A DNA stretch of 64,000 nucleotides from Pelobates cultripes (Eukaryota; Chordata; Amphibia; Anura; Pelobatidae), in the NCBI GenBank assembly GCA_933207985.1, contig OW240916.1, positions 79,748,567 through 79,812,566 of the forward strand. Direction: 5' to 3'. The position numbers and the translations under genes were made by a program. The notes beneath the pieces are model-generated. The model was not told the DNA's origin and made no database searches. It saw only the letters and a program-made list of their open reading frames with translations. Below, piece by piece: positions 22,956 to 34,164 of this stretch; the stretch's first letter is position 1, and each line of letters starts with the position of its first letter.

Positions 22956-23309
22956 ATATACATGCACAATGGTTTAGTCATCATCCTGTTTCCTACATTT
23001 TTGGTGCAGGAGGGAGACCTCCCTGGGGTCCAGTGGCTGGCTCAAGCTGATGGGAGTCAGAGTTCCCACTCTGACTCGCTCCTCTCCTTCTCCTCCTCTT
23101 CCTCCTCTTGTGCTGACCTCATCACAGGAGGCCCGATCGCGCTGTTAAAATGCCGCAGCACTGACCGGGTCCCTGAAAATACTTTGCTATCAGGTGCCCC
23201 TAACAGCATGGGCCACCTAGTGGGCCACTTAATGAGCAGCCCCCGGAGTGACAAGCCCGGCCGCAGCTGCGACCCCTGCGACCACGGTAGGTCCGCCACT
23301 GGCTGTGGT

Positions 23310-23657
23310 TTTTAATATTAAAAAAGAATTTAGGCTCAGGTCGAGTTCTTGAAGAAACCTAAAATCACCAAGGCAGCAGGATCTTATTGTGTTATATATA
23401 TATTATAATTTTATATCACGTTATTGAGCATACTTTAAGAATTGGTGACAGAGCATTCTTTAACAAAATCAGCAACATTGTTGAATTCTTAAAAAAATTA
23501 TTTTAAGTGGAGAAACATGCTCTTTATCAAAGGCACCATTTATAACACTATAACATACTGAAACTAAATTGAGATGAGCGTTTCTGTGACCCTGACAGAA
23601 TTCTCTTTTCTATAATCAAATAGAATGTACACGTATGAGTCAATCCAAAATCAGCCC
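23310..23657. other. no gene recognised
   Basis: AT-rich spacer between the hAT-like element and the T2 element. Nothing recognised. Confidence 0.5.
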
Positions 23658-26175
23658 TTAAAGGAGCACTATAGTGTCAGGAAAACAAACTCGTTTTCCT
23701 GGCACTATAGGGTTATTAGGTCCCCCCTTCCCTCAGGGCCCATCTCCCGATGGGCTGAAGGGGTTTATACCCCTTCAGCCACTTACCTAATCCAGTGCCG
23801 GGCTCCATCGGCGCTGGTAACCTCTCCTCCCCCTACCGACGTCAGCTCCAAATGAGCCAGAGCCGCGCGCACCTTCAAACCGCCCAAACAAAAGCATTAC
23901 TCAATGCTATCATATGGACGTCAGCGACATCTCAGTAGAAGTGGCCTCTAGTGGCTTTAAGGTAGAGAGCCACAAGAGGCTGGATTAACCCTCAATTATT
24001 ATTGTTATTATTATTATTATGATATTTATAGAGCGCCGTCAAATTCCGCAGCGCTTTACAATGGGTGGACGAACAGACATGTAGTTGTAACCAAACAAGT
24101 TGGACACACAGGAACAGAGGGGTTGAGGGCCCTGCTCAATGAGCTTACATGCTAGAGGGAGTGGGGTAAAATGACACAAAAAGGTAAGGATAGTATTAGA
24201 CTAATGACAGTTGCAAAAGAGGAATCAGTCAGGAGCTATTAACAGTTTAAGTGATACACTTTTATGAAGAAGTGGGTTTTTAACAATTTTTTGAAGGAAT
24301 GGAGACTGGGTGAGCATCTAACGGAGGAGGAAGCGAGTTCCACAGGAACGGTGCAGCCCTCAAGAAATCTTGAAGGCGAGCATCAGAGGTGGGAGTACGG
24401 ACAGAAGATAGACGTAAGTCTTCATCAGATTGTAAGGGCCTAGACGGGACATACTTGTGTATAAGGGAGGATAGATAGGTGGGAGCAGCATTATGTAGCG
24501 ATTTGAAAGCAAGAACTAGAATTTTAAATTGAGCTCTATATTTTATAGGAAGCCAGTGTAGGGATTGACAGAAGGGTGAGGCATGGGAGGTGCGGGCGGA
24601 CAGGAAGATGAGCCTTGTCTCCGCATTCATTATGGACTGTAATGGCGCTAGTTGGGAGCACGTAAGACCACTGAGAAGCAGATTACAGTAGTCAAGGCGA
24701 GAAAGGACAGTGGAATGGACCAACACCTTGCATCTGGCGTTAAGTAGGGGCGGATGCACGCAATGTTTTTTAGATTAAAATGACAGGATTTGGCGATAGA
24801 TTGAACATGAGGCTTGAAGGAGAGGTCGGAGTCAAAGAGAACACCTAGGCAGCGAGCCTGCGTGGTGGAGCTGATGGTAGCACCGTTGACTTGGAGGGAG
24901 ACAGACAGAGGAGTAACAACACTTGAGGAGGAAAGACCAGAATTTCAGTTTTGGTCAAGTTTAGTTTTAGGAAGTGGGCAGCCATCCAGTTAGAAACAGC
25001 AGAGAGGCAGTCAGAGACACTAGTCAAGAGGGACGGGGAGAGATCAGGAGAGGACAGGTAGATTTGCGTGTAATCTGCATAGAAATGATATTGGAAGCCA
25101 AAGGAGCTATTGAGTTTACCAAGGGACACAGTATAGATGGAGAACAGTAGAAGACCAAGGACTGAACCTTGGGGGACACCAACAGAGAGGAGTTAGGGAG
25201 AAGAAGCAGAGCCAGAGAAAGAAACACTGAAAGATCGCTGGGAGAGGTAGGAGGAGCACCAGGAGAGAGCAGTATCTTGTAGAACGATATTGCGGAGGAT
25301 GAGAAGAAGCTGTTGATGATCAACAGCGAGTAGATCATTGGATACTTTGATCAGTGCTGTTTCCACAGAGTGCTTAGGGCGGAAACCAGACTGAAGCGGG
25401 TCTAGCAGAGAGTTGGACTTGAGGAAGTCTGTCAATCTTGCATACACAATTTTTTCAAGGATCTTGGATGCAAAAGGCAGTAGCGAGATAGGACGATAGT
25501 TGGATGGGGAGTTAGGGTCAAGATTGGGCTTCTTTAGAATTGGGGTTACAGTTGCATGTTTGAAGGGCAATGGAAATATACAAGAGGAGAGAGAGAGATT
25601 GAGGATTTTAGTGAGAGGTGGAGAAAGAGAAGAAGACAGAGTACGGATGAGATGCGAGGGAATTGGATCTAGAGAGCAGGTGGTGGGGCGGGAGGACTGG
25701 AGCAGAGCAGAAACTTCTTCCAATGTAGCGGGTGCGAATGAACATAGAACAGCAGAGGGAGTGAAGTTAGGGGAAGTATTGTAAGAGGAAGAAGAAAGAT
25801 GAGATATCTCTTCTCTGATTGTAGAGATCTTGTCAGTGAAGTGAGTTGCAAAGTCTGAGGCGGTCAAGTTAGTAGGTGGAGGAGGAACAGCAGGGCAAAG
25901 AAGAGAAGAAGAGTTAAATGTGTGAAATAGTCGTTTGGGTTCGCGGGAGAGTCTGGTTATGAGGGTATTGAAGTAATTAACTTTTGCAGAGGAAAGAGCC
26001 AAGCTGTATGAGCTCAGCATAAATTTATAGTGGAGAAAGTCAGATGCACAGTGAGACTTTCTCCAACTCTCTGAAACTGCTATGTTTACAGCTGCAGGGT
26101 TAAAACTAGGGCGACCTGGCACCCAGACCACTTAATTGAACTGAAGTGGTCTGGGTGCCTATAGTGGTCCTTTAA
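23658..26175. mobile_element. T2/Kolobok-like element interrupted by an L2 LINE
   Basis: TTAAAGGAGCACTATAGTG at the left (TTAA 23658-23661) and CTATAGTGGTCCTTTAA at the right (TTAA 26172-26175). The first 60 bases form a hairpin around TCAGGAAAAC. Internal sequence matches the complete copy at 29734-30236 (CTGGATTAACCCTCA, AACTGCTATGTTTA). The L2 at 23993-26064 splits it. No transposase. Confidence 0.75.
23993..26064 (-). pseudogene. L2-clade LINE, RT domain to 3' tail, decayed
   Basis: On the minus strand: linker with [19 protein letters not shown] (about 25830), then RT motifs [50 protein letters not shown] and [19 protein letters not shown] (25300-25640). [13 protein letters not shown] block follows, then the active-site block reads YADYTQIY near 25080, where the second catalytic Asp has become Tyr. 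The C-terminus is at 24280-24759 and the tail is an ATAATAATAA run near 23993-24020. At least three frameshifts. The open frame extends into T2 sequence at 26064-26131, so its first residues are not L2. The 5' end is truncated. Confidence 0.88.
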
Positions 26176-27360
26176 TCATCCCTCGTCCAACAACTACTAT
26201 TTTCATGTTAAAGAACTAAAAAAAAAAAAGTGAAAGAAATGCTTAACACAAAGCTCCGCAACTGTTTCTTTGGCATTATAAAAACAGTGCTTGAAATAAT
26301 AAAGTTATCCATAGTTTGATCATGACAAAAGAAGCACATTTGTTAATAAAATAATACTGACATTATTAAACTGTGAACATATGGAATTTGAGATATATTT
26401 AATCAAAATGGTTTGTTAGTTTTGAGTTTGACATATACGACAGTCCGTAGTCCATAGTGAATAAGGTGAATATAGAGACAATTAATAAATGTGTTTATTT
26501 GTGAGGCACTTGGTGGTGACATGGTGGTGGACTAAATATGACATGGTAGGTATATTGATGTTTTGTACTATAAAAACACTTTCCCTGATGCTAATTATTG
26601 TTTACCTTTACTCAGTTTTAATGTTTGTTCTGAAAATGTTGGATTTAATAGAGAAAATATTTAAATCTACACAGAAAAAATGTAAAAAAAAATGAAATAG
26701 ATGAAGGCATAATCTAATTTCCTGCATAATTTTTTTCTAGATATAGTGAAAATATTTCCAAATGTTTGTTCATATCAGGTGTGCTATACATCATGAATGA
26801 ATAAATCACGGCCAAACAGATTAGAACTGACAAATAATACATATTTTTGTAGTATGCCCAAGTATATGAGTCCATTCTATACAATATACTGTTGTTCCAT
26901 TTAATTGGTTAAAAGCACTGGATATATTGACATTAAATACAATATACTGCTCTTCTCTTTAAATTGTTGAAAGCACTGGATATATTGGCATAGTGCTGGG
27001 ATAGTATATTGTTTCTAGAGTAAAATATTCTAAATGTTATTGTCCTGGACCTAAAATGTATGAGAGACTATAATGTTTGGCAACTATTTGAGTTTATACT
27101 GAACAGGAAATGTGTTCAGACATCTGTTGTCAGTATAAAAAGACTGCCTGGTCATTTTAGGTCCCAAATCCACTTATGTACAAGACAAGATAAACAAAGT
27201 AGTCGCCTTGTAACTATGTCCTTCCTGAATTTGGGTTCCTATTTTCTTTTGTTATGTCTGCTTAGTAAACTCCTATAAACAGCTCAAGAGTAAATCTAAA
27301 ATAGTACCAATACGTTCCCGTATCAGTCGATATGCTGCTTAAGCTCATTGCTACCCAATC
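26176..27360. other. no gene; short tandem duplication
   Basis: AT-rich sequence with no recognised gene. At 26877-26993 a segment of about 58 bp beginning AATATACTG and ending GCACTGGATATATTG is repeated twice with several differences. Confidence 0.55.
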
Positions 27361-27486
27361 TGTGATACATTATGTGACTGAGCTCCAGTACCTCAACCCA
27401 GTACCTCTGCCAAGCCTGCTTCCTCATAGCTATCAGAGACCCTGGAGCACTTCAGACCCAGGCGTCGAGGCTTGACTAGGATCACT

Positions 27487-27992
27487 GAGGGCCTTTTCCA
27501 CACTGGGCAAAACTCCAGCCGCCCGGCTGCTGGGCGGGCGGCTGGTGAGGGAGCACTTCCTCTGAGCTGACTGCTCAGCTCCCTCGTGCGCCGCAGAGTC
27601 AGGCTGGGAGCCGGGTTGAAGACGTCATATTCCGGCTCCCAGCCTCACTCTGCGGCGCTCATGGGAGCTGAGCAGAGCGCTCAGAGGAAGTGCTCCCTCG
27701 CCAGTGCTGCCCGCCCGACCATCAGCCAGCGCCGCCCAGCGCCCAGCATGTCAGTTAGCCGCAAGGCTAACTCGGCATTTGCCCTGGGCATTTGGGGGCG
27801 GCGTTTTTTGCCGCCCCCTGAAAAATGCCACCCAAGGCAAATGCCTAGTTTGCCTCGCAGCTAATACCTGCTATAAGATAAGGCCAGGGACTAATGAAAG
27901 TATTTAAAAAATTGGGCAGACTAGATGGGCTGAATGGTTCTTATCTGCGGTCACATTCTATGTTTCTATGTTTCTGAGGGCCTTTTCCACCT
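27487..27992 (+). mobile_element. retroposed insertion with 17-bp target duplication
   Basis: CTGAGGGCCTTTTCCAC occurs at both edges (27486-27502 and about 27975-27992). The insert has a CG-rich body (27528-27890, including the GCCGGGTTGAAGACGTCATA hairpin) and a LINE-type tail: TAAGGCCAGGGACTAATGAAAG, CAGACTAGATGGGC, then TCTATGTTTCTATG repeats. A nearly identical segment lies at 32365-32820. Open frames of 92 and 67 codons here are not recognised proteins. Confidence 0.65.
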
Positions 27993-28760
27993 TGGACCAA
28001 ACACCAGACGACAATTGGTGAAGGTTAAAACAGCAACTCTTTAATACACATAGCACACATGTTTTAAGCCCCCAACAGCCTAATTTACATACAATTGTGC
28101 ATAAAGGTACAAGGAAGGGTGGGGTCAACAATAGCAAGGGTTGATAGGAGATTGAGGAGGGACAAAGCAGCTGGTTTAATCTGGTCTGGCAGTGTCCCTG
28201 GGACAACGCCCTGCTGGGGAAACAATAGGACAGGAAAAGGGGGGAGGGGGTGGCCAAAACACATGGTGACCAAAACACAAAAGGAATCTGGGGACCAACA
28301 CATAGTGTCTGTCTTCCAACCCCAGTGATGGTAACTACTGTCACATATCTTCCCCCCCAAAGGTAGACTAACCAGGTACCAGACCTCCAAACAGTCTTTG
28401 CCTGAGTTAGTCGGGTAACAAGTCCCAAGAAGTCAATCCATCCTGGCAGCCTCCTCAACAAAGTTCCACACAGTTTGTAAGTTTGTCCCAGTCGGGCGCA
28501 TGAAGTCCTCATGGCCGATCAGACCATGGAAGTCTAGTTTGGGCAGGCTAGACCAGGCTTCCCGGTCACACTGTGCCCTTAATAAGCACAGAGTGACTAA
28601 AACATAAGAGGGGACTTGGAAGTGGAGAAAGGGACTGCCCAGTAAATCTGCCATGGCCCCCCTCCCAAACTCAAACCTATCCCCATATGACCGCACTCTC
28701 AGGGGGCCACCGTGACACCCACACACCCCAACAGCAAACCTGTAATCCTGTGTCTATAGC
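27993..28760. repeat. unclassified repeat, related to 32818-33215
   Basis: Starts CTTGGACCAAACACCAGACG and shares about 350 bp of diverged sequence with 32818-33215. It contains TTTAATACACATAGC, which on the minus strand reads as an ATTAAA-type poly(A) signal context. It may be part of an LTR on the minus strand; no termini were found. Confidence 0.4.
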
Positions 28761-29565
28761 CCAGGGTAGTTTCCATCACATTTCTATCCCTTCAGAAGGA
28801 GACCCGTACAGGAGGAGACCCGAGATGAGTTGACTTGCAGGTTAGTCAGTACATCGGGCCCACCAATATCATCATCAAATCTGTACCCCAAACAAATTGC
28901 CAATGCAAGAGCTGCACTCACCCAGCCTACCTCTGCCTCTTGCAAAGCATGTTACAAACTGCCATTTGTAACTATCCCTTTAAATGACAAATTGCCCTGC
29001 TTCCCTGGGTTGTGTTGAAGACTATTTGCCAGCCTCCTTCCTCATGACTATGGCCCCTGGGAGATTGTGCCCCTGAAAACCTATGGACTTTTATTGGGTG
29101 TGTAAGCCCTTTAAGAACCGTCTGGGGACATATTGTGACTTTGGTGAACAATGCCCCTTTAAGACTATGTCCCCAGACCTGTAAAATAATTTGTTCCTGG
29201 CTTTCTCCCACTTGGTTCAGTAAATGGGGCTTACTGAACCAAGTACCACACATGCAGACCACCCAGAAGTGGAAGTGTGCAGGCAATTTACCTCCCAGGC
29301 TGGGAGCCTGCAGTAGGTAAATTGCCGACCGCTGGGTGGCCGTAGTTCGTGCAAACCAACACGTGGAGGTGGCCATCTTTGTTCATTCACAGGAGGTCAG
29401 CGGTATGTGTAGCCAAATTCATGGAACTAAAATCGGCTACACATTTCAACGAACACCGCTGACCTGTACCTTCTCCTACATTGAATTTGCAGCTGCAGAG
29501 ACTAAGTCCCGTTCGGCAGTTTGAACTCACTGCTATACCAAGCCAAATGCAATCGCGGAAGCTCC
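28761..29565. other. unclassified repeat with large hairpins
   Basis: No gene. Three hairpins: CTTGGTTCAGTAA (29211-29243), GGCAATTTACC (29281-29326) and AGGTCAGCGGT (29394-29465, with the inner stem ATGTGTAGCC). The last has a loop shared with a hairpin at 38546-38610. Confidence 0.5.
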
Positions 29566-29737
29566 TCTAGCGGCTGTCAATGAGACAGCCACCAGAGGCT
29601 GGACTAACCCTCAGTGAAACATAGCCGTTTCTCTGAAACGGCTATGTTTTCAGGTGCAAGGTTAAAACTAGAGGAACCTGGCACCCAGACCACTTCATTG
29701 AGCTGATGTGATCTGGGTGTCTGTAGTGGTCCTTTAA
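29566..29737. mobile_element. T2/Kolobok-like right end
   Basis: GTCTGTAGTGGTCCTTTAA end with the same interior as 25990-26175 (CTGGACTAACCCTCA, GGCACCCAGACCACTTCATT). Its left end was not found. It shares its TTAA (29734-29737) with the next element, so two related copies abut. Confidence 0.6.
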
Positions 29738-30236
29738 AGGATCACTATAGGCACCCAGACCATGTCAGCTTAATGAAGAGGTCTGGGTGCCTGGTCCAGC
29801 TAGGATTAACCCTTTTTTTTAATAAACATAGCAGTTTCAGAGAAACTGCTATGTTTACACTGAGGGTTAATCCAGCCTCTAAAGCCTCTAGTGGCTGTCT
29901 CATTGACAGCCGCTAGAGGCGTTTGCGTGCTTCTCACTGTGAAAATCACAGTGAGAAGACGCCAGTGTCCATAGGAAAGCATTGTAAATGCTTTCCTATG
30001 AGACTGGCTGAATGCGCGCGGCTCTTGCCGCGCATGCGCATTCAGCCGATGTTGTCGCTAGGAAGAAGGAGAGGAGGAGAAAAGCTCCCCGCCCGGCGCT
30101 GGAGAAAGGTAAGATGTTAACCCCTTCCTCTCCCCAGAGCCTGGCGGGAGGGGGTCCCTGAGGGTGGGGCCACCCTCAGGGCACTATAGTGCCAGGAAAA
30201 CGAGTATGTTTTCCTGGCACTATAGTGGTCCTTTAA
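29734..30236. mobile_element. complete T2/Kolobok-like element (503 bp)
   Basis: TTAAAGGATCACTATAGGC at the left and CACTATAGTGGTCCTTTAA at the right, with TTAA at both edges. Interior hairpins: GGCACCCAGACC/GGTCTGGGTGCC, AACATAGCAGTTTC/GAAACTGCTATG, and CACTATAGTGCCAGGAAAAC near the right end. Non-coding and probably mobilised in trans. Confidence 0.8.
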
Positions 30237-30396
30237 GTGTGTGTGCATACTGCGGTCGCGGGGTCGCAGCCCTGCAACCCCTGCAACCAGGTGCCCGCCG
30301 CCATGTGTTGCGGCCCTGACCCGTGCCGAGTAAGCGCGGGGGGCCCATGGATCAATTTTCGCACCGGGGCCCCATGGGTCATGTGTACACCACTGC
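30237..30396 (-). mobile_element. hAT-like element end fragment
   Basis: The minus strand begins CAGTGGTGTACACATGACCC at 30396 and runs through a CCCCGGTGCGAAAATTGATC block, resembling the end at 41367. GGTCGCGGGGTCGCAGCC at 30253-30270 resembles sequence near 49300. It abuts the T2 element on the left. No clear target duplication. Confidence 0.45.
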
Positions 30397-30924
30397 CTTA
30401 CACACAACCAGAAACACATAATACATCCCTTATACACAAATACACACTGCTTCCACTACACACAAACACACTGCATCACCTACACAAACTGGTATCCCTA
30501 TACACTACATACCATAAGCACACATATTAGATCCTCTACAATAACACATAACACATCCCCTACACACTCCACTCGCTGTGAGCGAACTCATGGGTGGGTG
30601 GAACATATAAGTGGACTTATGAGTAGGCCTTGATCTGCCTCTTTGTCAGTCTCAGCCAATCCTATGGGGAAGCACTGTGATTGGATTAGGCCATCACTTC
30701 TAATGATGTCAGCAGACTGCTTGTTTTTCTGAGTCTAACAGCATGCAGAATTACAGCTTCAGGCTTGAATACAGTAAGATTTCGCTATATTTATGGAGGC
30801 ATGAGGGGCCCAGGGGGGCTAGATGGTGGTGTTAACACTATAGGGTCATGAATTCATGTTTGTGTTCCTGACCCTATAGTGATCCTTTAAGGTAATGCTG
30901 ACTTTGGCACACCCTTTTACCCCG
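30397..30924. other. CA-rich sequence and a T2-type right end
   Basis: 30397-30560 is degenerate ACAC repeat. CTATAGTGATCCTTTAA at 30875-30891 is a T2-type terminus, with a hairpin (CACTATAGGGTCATGAA...) inside it. Its left partner was not found. No gene. Confidence 0.5.
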
Positions 30925-31184
30925 CCCATTGACTTCCTGCTTGACTGGACACTGCTGTTAGGGGTTATGGATTTACTTAAAAGATGAAAACATAAATTAG
31001 AGAGAGATTAGCTTAGGGTATGTGTTTTCTTACAGCTGCTGTTTTCTTTCTCTCCAGCACCATCTCCATCAGATACATGACGCTTGGGAGTGTTTTACTG
31101 TTTTTGGTCGATATGACTCTGTAATTAGGCCCGTCATAATTGTCAGCACCAGGCCCACTGGGCTCTTAATCTGGCCCTGAGGAC
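30925..31184 (-). mobile_element. hAT-like end, inverted copy of 63742-64000
   Basis: On the minus strand it starts CAGGGCCAGATTAAGAGCCC (31184 leftward) and continues through GTGGGCCTGGTGCTGACAAT. The window end (63742-64000) carries the same 255-260 bases on the plus strand with few differences. Non-coding. Confidence 0.6.
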
Positions 31185-31430
31185 AGTCAGTGCTTCCTGT
31201 ATAGTACTGCTCTCTGTAAATACAGGTCTGTATGAATAATATCCTGGCACAGTCAGTGTTCCCTCTATAGTGCTGCTCTCTGTCTTGGGATATTATACAC
31301 AAACAGACTTGTATTATACAGAGAGCAGCACTATACAGGGAGCACTGACTGTCCCGGGATATTATACACAAACAGACCTGTATTATACAAAGTAGAGCAC
31401 TATACAGGGAGCACTTTGCAGTAGTGGGTG
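31185..31430. repeat. short direct and inverted repeats (about 60-80 bp modules)
   Basis: GACAGTCAGTG...TATAGTACTGCTCTCTGTA, its variants and complements (CAGAGAGCAGCACTATACAGGGAGCACTGACTGTC at 31318-31352) alternate with GGATATTATACACAAACAGAC repeated twice. It may form a cruciform. No gene. Confidence 0.65.
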
Positions 31431-31711
31431 TGGTAAACTTTCAAGGTAGTAACTGATAACGGTGCTGCAAAATGTCCTTGGAAATTATTTTCAAATGTTG
31501 GCAACTATGGCACTGTATCAAGGGAAATGTGTTTGTTTTTTTTAATAATCCCTGGTGGAAAATAATGAATTCTCCACCAGGCATTATAAAAAAAAACACT
31601 GTGTCGGGGCGGGGCTTAACATGCGGCAGGGGCTGGGTCAAACTGTGGTGAGGGCGTGGTTAAATGTGCCCCCCTAATTTTGTCCCTGTCCCACCATGTG
31701 CCCCCCCCTAA

Positions 31712-32030
31712 AAATAAATCCTAGAGATGTCATTGGGGATCTGTACTTGGACCCATACTATTTAATGTTTTTATTAGTGACATTGCAGAAGGTCTTAATG
31801 GTAAGATTTGTCTTTTTGCTGATGATACTAATATGTAACAGTGTTGATGTTCCAGGTGGGATAAGCCAAATGGCAAATGATTTAGGTAAACTAGAAAAAT
31901 GGTCAGAGTTGTGGCAACTGACATTTAGTGCAAGATAATGCATTTTGGACGTAAAAAGTCAAGGGCACAGTACAGAATATTTGATAGAGTCCTAACCTCA
32001 ACATCTGAGGAAAGGGATTTAGGGGCAGTG
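31712..32030 (+). pseudogene. LINE reverse transcriptase fragment (CR1-group/Rex-like)
   Basis: Reads SVLGPILFNVFISDIAEGL and LFADDTNM around 31730-31835, the RT core with catalytic Asp pair, then KMHFGRKKS-like sequence near 31940. Stops follow the FADD block. At about 32030 a CG/CA-rich insert begins. LINE tail sequence (TAAGGCCAGGGACTAATG, TCTATGTTTCTATG) resumes at about 32700, suggesting an insertion inside one LINE copy. Confidence 0.75.
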
Positions 32031-32696
32031 GTGTATCCTGGTTTTGTGCTGCCCTAGGCAACCCCGCCCTCCCCCCGCGCTACCCCCACCTAACCCTTCC
32101 CCCCCGCCCCACCTTCTAAATACACACAAACAGTCAGACACAAACACACACAGTCAGACACACACACACACACAGTCAGACACACACACACACACACACA
32201 GTCAGACACACACACACACACACACAATCACACACACAGTCAGACACACACAATCACTCACATTAACACTTTTTTAAATTTAATCCCCCCCAGCCTCCTT
32301 ACCTTTGGGAGTGCTGGGGGGTGTTCATCTTTCTCCCTGGTGGTCCAGTGGCTGCCGGTCGGGCTGCTGGGCGGGCGGCTGGTGAGGGAGCACTTCCTCT
32401 GAGCTGACTGCTCAGCTCCCTCGTGCGCCGCAGAGTCAGGCTGGGAGCCGGGTTGAAGACGTCATATTCCGGCTCCCAGCCTCACTCTGCGGCGCTCATG
32501 GGAGCTGAGCAGAGCGCTCAGAGGAAGTGCTCCCTCGCCAGTGCTGCCCGCCCGACCATCAGCCAGCGCCGCCCAGCGCCCAGCATGTCAGTTAGCCGCA
32601 AGGCTAACTCGGCATTTGCCCTGGGCATTTGGGGGCGGCGTTTTTTGCCGCCCCCTGAAAAATGCCACCCAAGGCAAATGCCTAGTTTGCCTCGCA
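32031..32696. repeat. CG-rich insert with CA microsatellite
   Basis: Begins CAGTGGTGTATCCTGG and ends AATGCCTAGTTTGCCTCGCAG. It contains a CACACAGTCAGACA microsatellite (32105-32265) and the CG-rich segment shared with 27528-27890. hAT-like by its CAGTGG start, but no target duplication was found. Confidence 0.45.
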
Positions 32697-33215
32697 GCTA
32701 ATACCTGCTATAAGATAAGGCCAGGGACTAATGAAAGTATTTAAAAAATTGGGCAGACTAGATGAGCCGAATGGTTCTTATCTGCGGTCACATTCTATGT
32801 TTCTATGTTTCTGAGGGCCTTTTCCACCTTGGACCAAACACCAGACGACAATTGGTGAAGGTTAAAACAGCAACTCTTTAATACACATAGCACACATATT
32901 TTAAGTCCCCAGCAGCCTAATTTACATAGAATGGTGCATAAAGCATTATAGTACAAGGAAGGATGGGGTCAGACAATAGCAAGGACTGATGAGAGATTGA
33001 GGAGGGACAAAGCAGCTATTTTAAACTGGTCTGGCAGTGTTCCTGGGACAACGCCCTGCTGGGGGCAGGAGAAAGGGGGAGGGGGATAGGCACAGACAAG
33101 CAATACATTCAACATACCCTGCACCAATAATGGGCACATGGTGATCAAAACACAAAAGGAATCTGGGGAACCACATATAATGTCTGTCTTCCAACCCCAG
33201 TGATGGTGACTACCA
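32365..33215 (+). repeat. direct repeat of 27528-28340 (offset 4837 bp)
   Basis: The first 330-380 bases are identical to 27528-27910 by translation and by eye, while the rest has scattered substitutions and small indels (e.g. GATGGGCTGAATGG versus GATGAGCCGAATGG). The shared block crosses the LINE tail and its 3' target CTGAGGGCCTTTTCCAC. Confidence 0.8.
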
Positions 33216-33948
33216 TCCCACATGTATGTACGTAGCGGGGAATGTGGTGCGACTAAAAGAAAGAGACTATCCACTTATCCCCCCAATAACGACAGACAAT
33301 GCATATTGGATGAAACAGGCCACAGCATTTATTAAAACTTACAACTGTAGGACATATCCGAACTTTATTCTTTTCCTTTAATTTAAATATAAATAAACAC
33401 ATAAATATATATACATACCATAATTAACATATAAAACGTATTGCCCTACATCCTTCAACTTAAATAACCGTCCTTGCCAACGAACTTAACCAAGTGCCTA
33501 TGCACAAAAACTTTACCCACTGGTGTCTCGCCTCCCCCCTCGTCCAAACCAAATTCCCATCATCTTAAATGCTCTAACCACCAGCCGGCTCTTAGCTCGG
33601 TGGGCACGTCCAATTCGGTAACTTGAAAGTTTACCTTACAGAGCAGGGGAGGTTAAGACCCACCTTGTCCATCTCCTGACATTCCATCTGCTCCCCAACC
33701 CTGTTGGCAAGGACTAGCTGTGATGAAACAAAAAACTTAAATTAGGGTGGGTGGGAGGGAAGTTGTTTGCTGGCCAGAATTCAAACAGGCACTGAGGTAA
33801 GATGATCCCTGCCCCACTACAAACACATAAACACTCCCCTAAACACATACAGCCAATCACTAGCACCATCCCCACACTCATACATGTGCCCTTGTCCGTT
33901 TAGCTGTGCTGACTCCCCAGGGCCTTTACTATAAGTGACCTACATTCT
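33216..33948. other. no gene recognised
   Basis: AT-rich sequence with TTTATT-type motifs (33325-33430). No open frame of note and no recognised repeat ends. Confidence 0.5.
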
Positions 33949-34164
33949 TTAAAGGGACACTATAGTCTCCAATACAACTTTAGCTTAATGAAGACATTTT
34001 GGTGTATAGATTATGACCCTGCAATCTCACTGCTCAATTCTCTGCCATCAACAAGTTAAATCACATTGTTTATGCTGCCATAGTCACACCTTCCTAAACA
34101 CTTCCTGTAAAGTGAGATATAATGTTTATACTTCCTTTATTCCAAATTCTGTTTAATTTAGAAT
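33949..34164 (+). mobile_element. T2/Kolobok-like left end, truncated
   Basis: TTAAAGGGACACTATAGTCT at TTAA 33949-33952, then the same interior as the left and right parts of the element at 50100-52778 (AGTTAAATCACATTGTTTATG, CTTCCTGTAAAG). It is cut at 34164 where the G/C-rich array begins. Confidence 0.65.

Larger units (their letters stand above)
21001..23301. mobile_element. hAT-like non-autonomous element
   Basis: Ends AAGAGGCGTAACTAG (left) and GTCCGCCACTG (right; complement CAGTGGCGGAC) flanked by ATTGTGGT and GCTGTGGT, an imperfect 8-bp target duplication. It has no transposase. The interior holds CA-rich microsatellites, an L2 insertion (21718-22546) and a segment at 22960-23290 shared with the hAT-like element at 41367-49351. 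Confidence 0.6.

Noticed and set aside
27586..27864. 92-codon ORF repeated identically at 32423-32701
   Set aside because: Lies in a CG-rich retroposed segment with hairpins and no protein-like motif; repeated because the DNA is repeated.
29336..29524. 62-codon ORF resembling a frame in the LTR at 38435-38638
   Set aside because: The likeness comes from the shared hairpin loop DNA, not from a coding gene.
27993..33215. Full LTR retrotransposon between the 4.8-kb-spaced direct repeats
   Set aside because: No TG...CA ends, primer site, polypurine tract or gag/pol between them, and the repeats contain LINE tail sequence.
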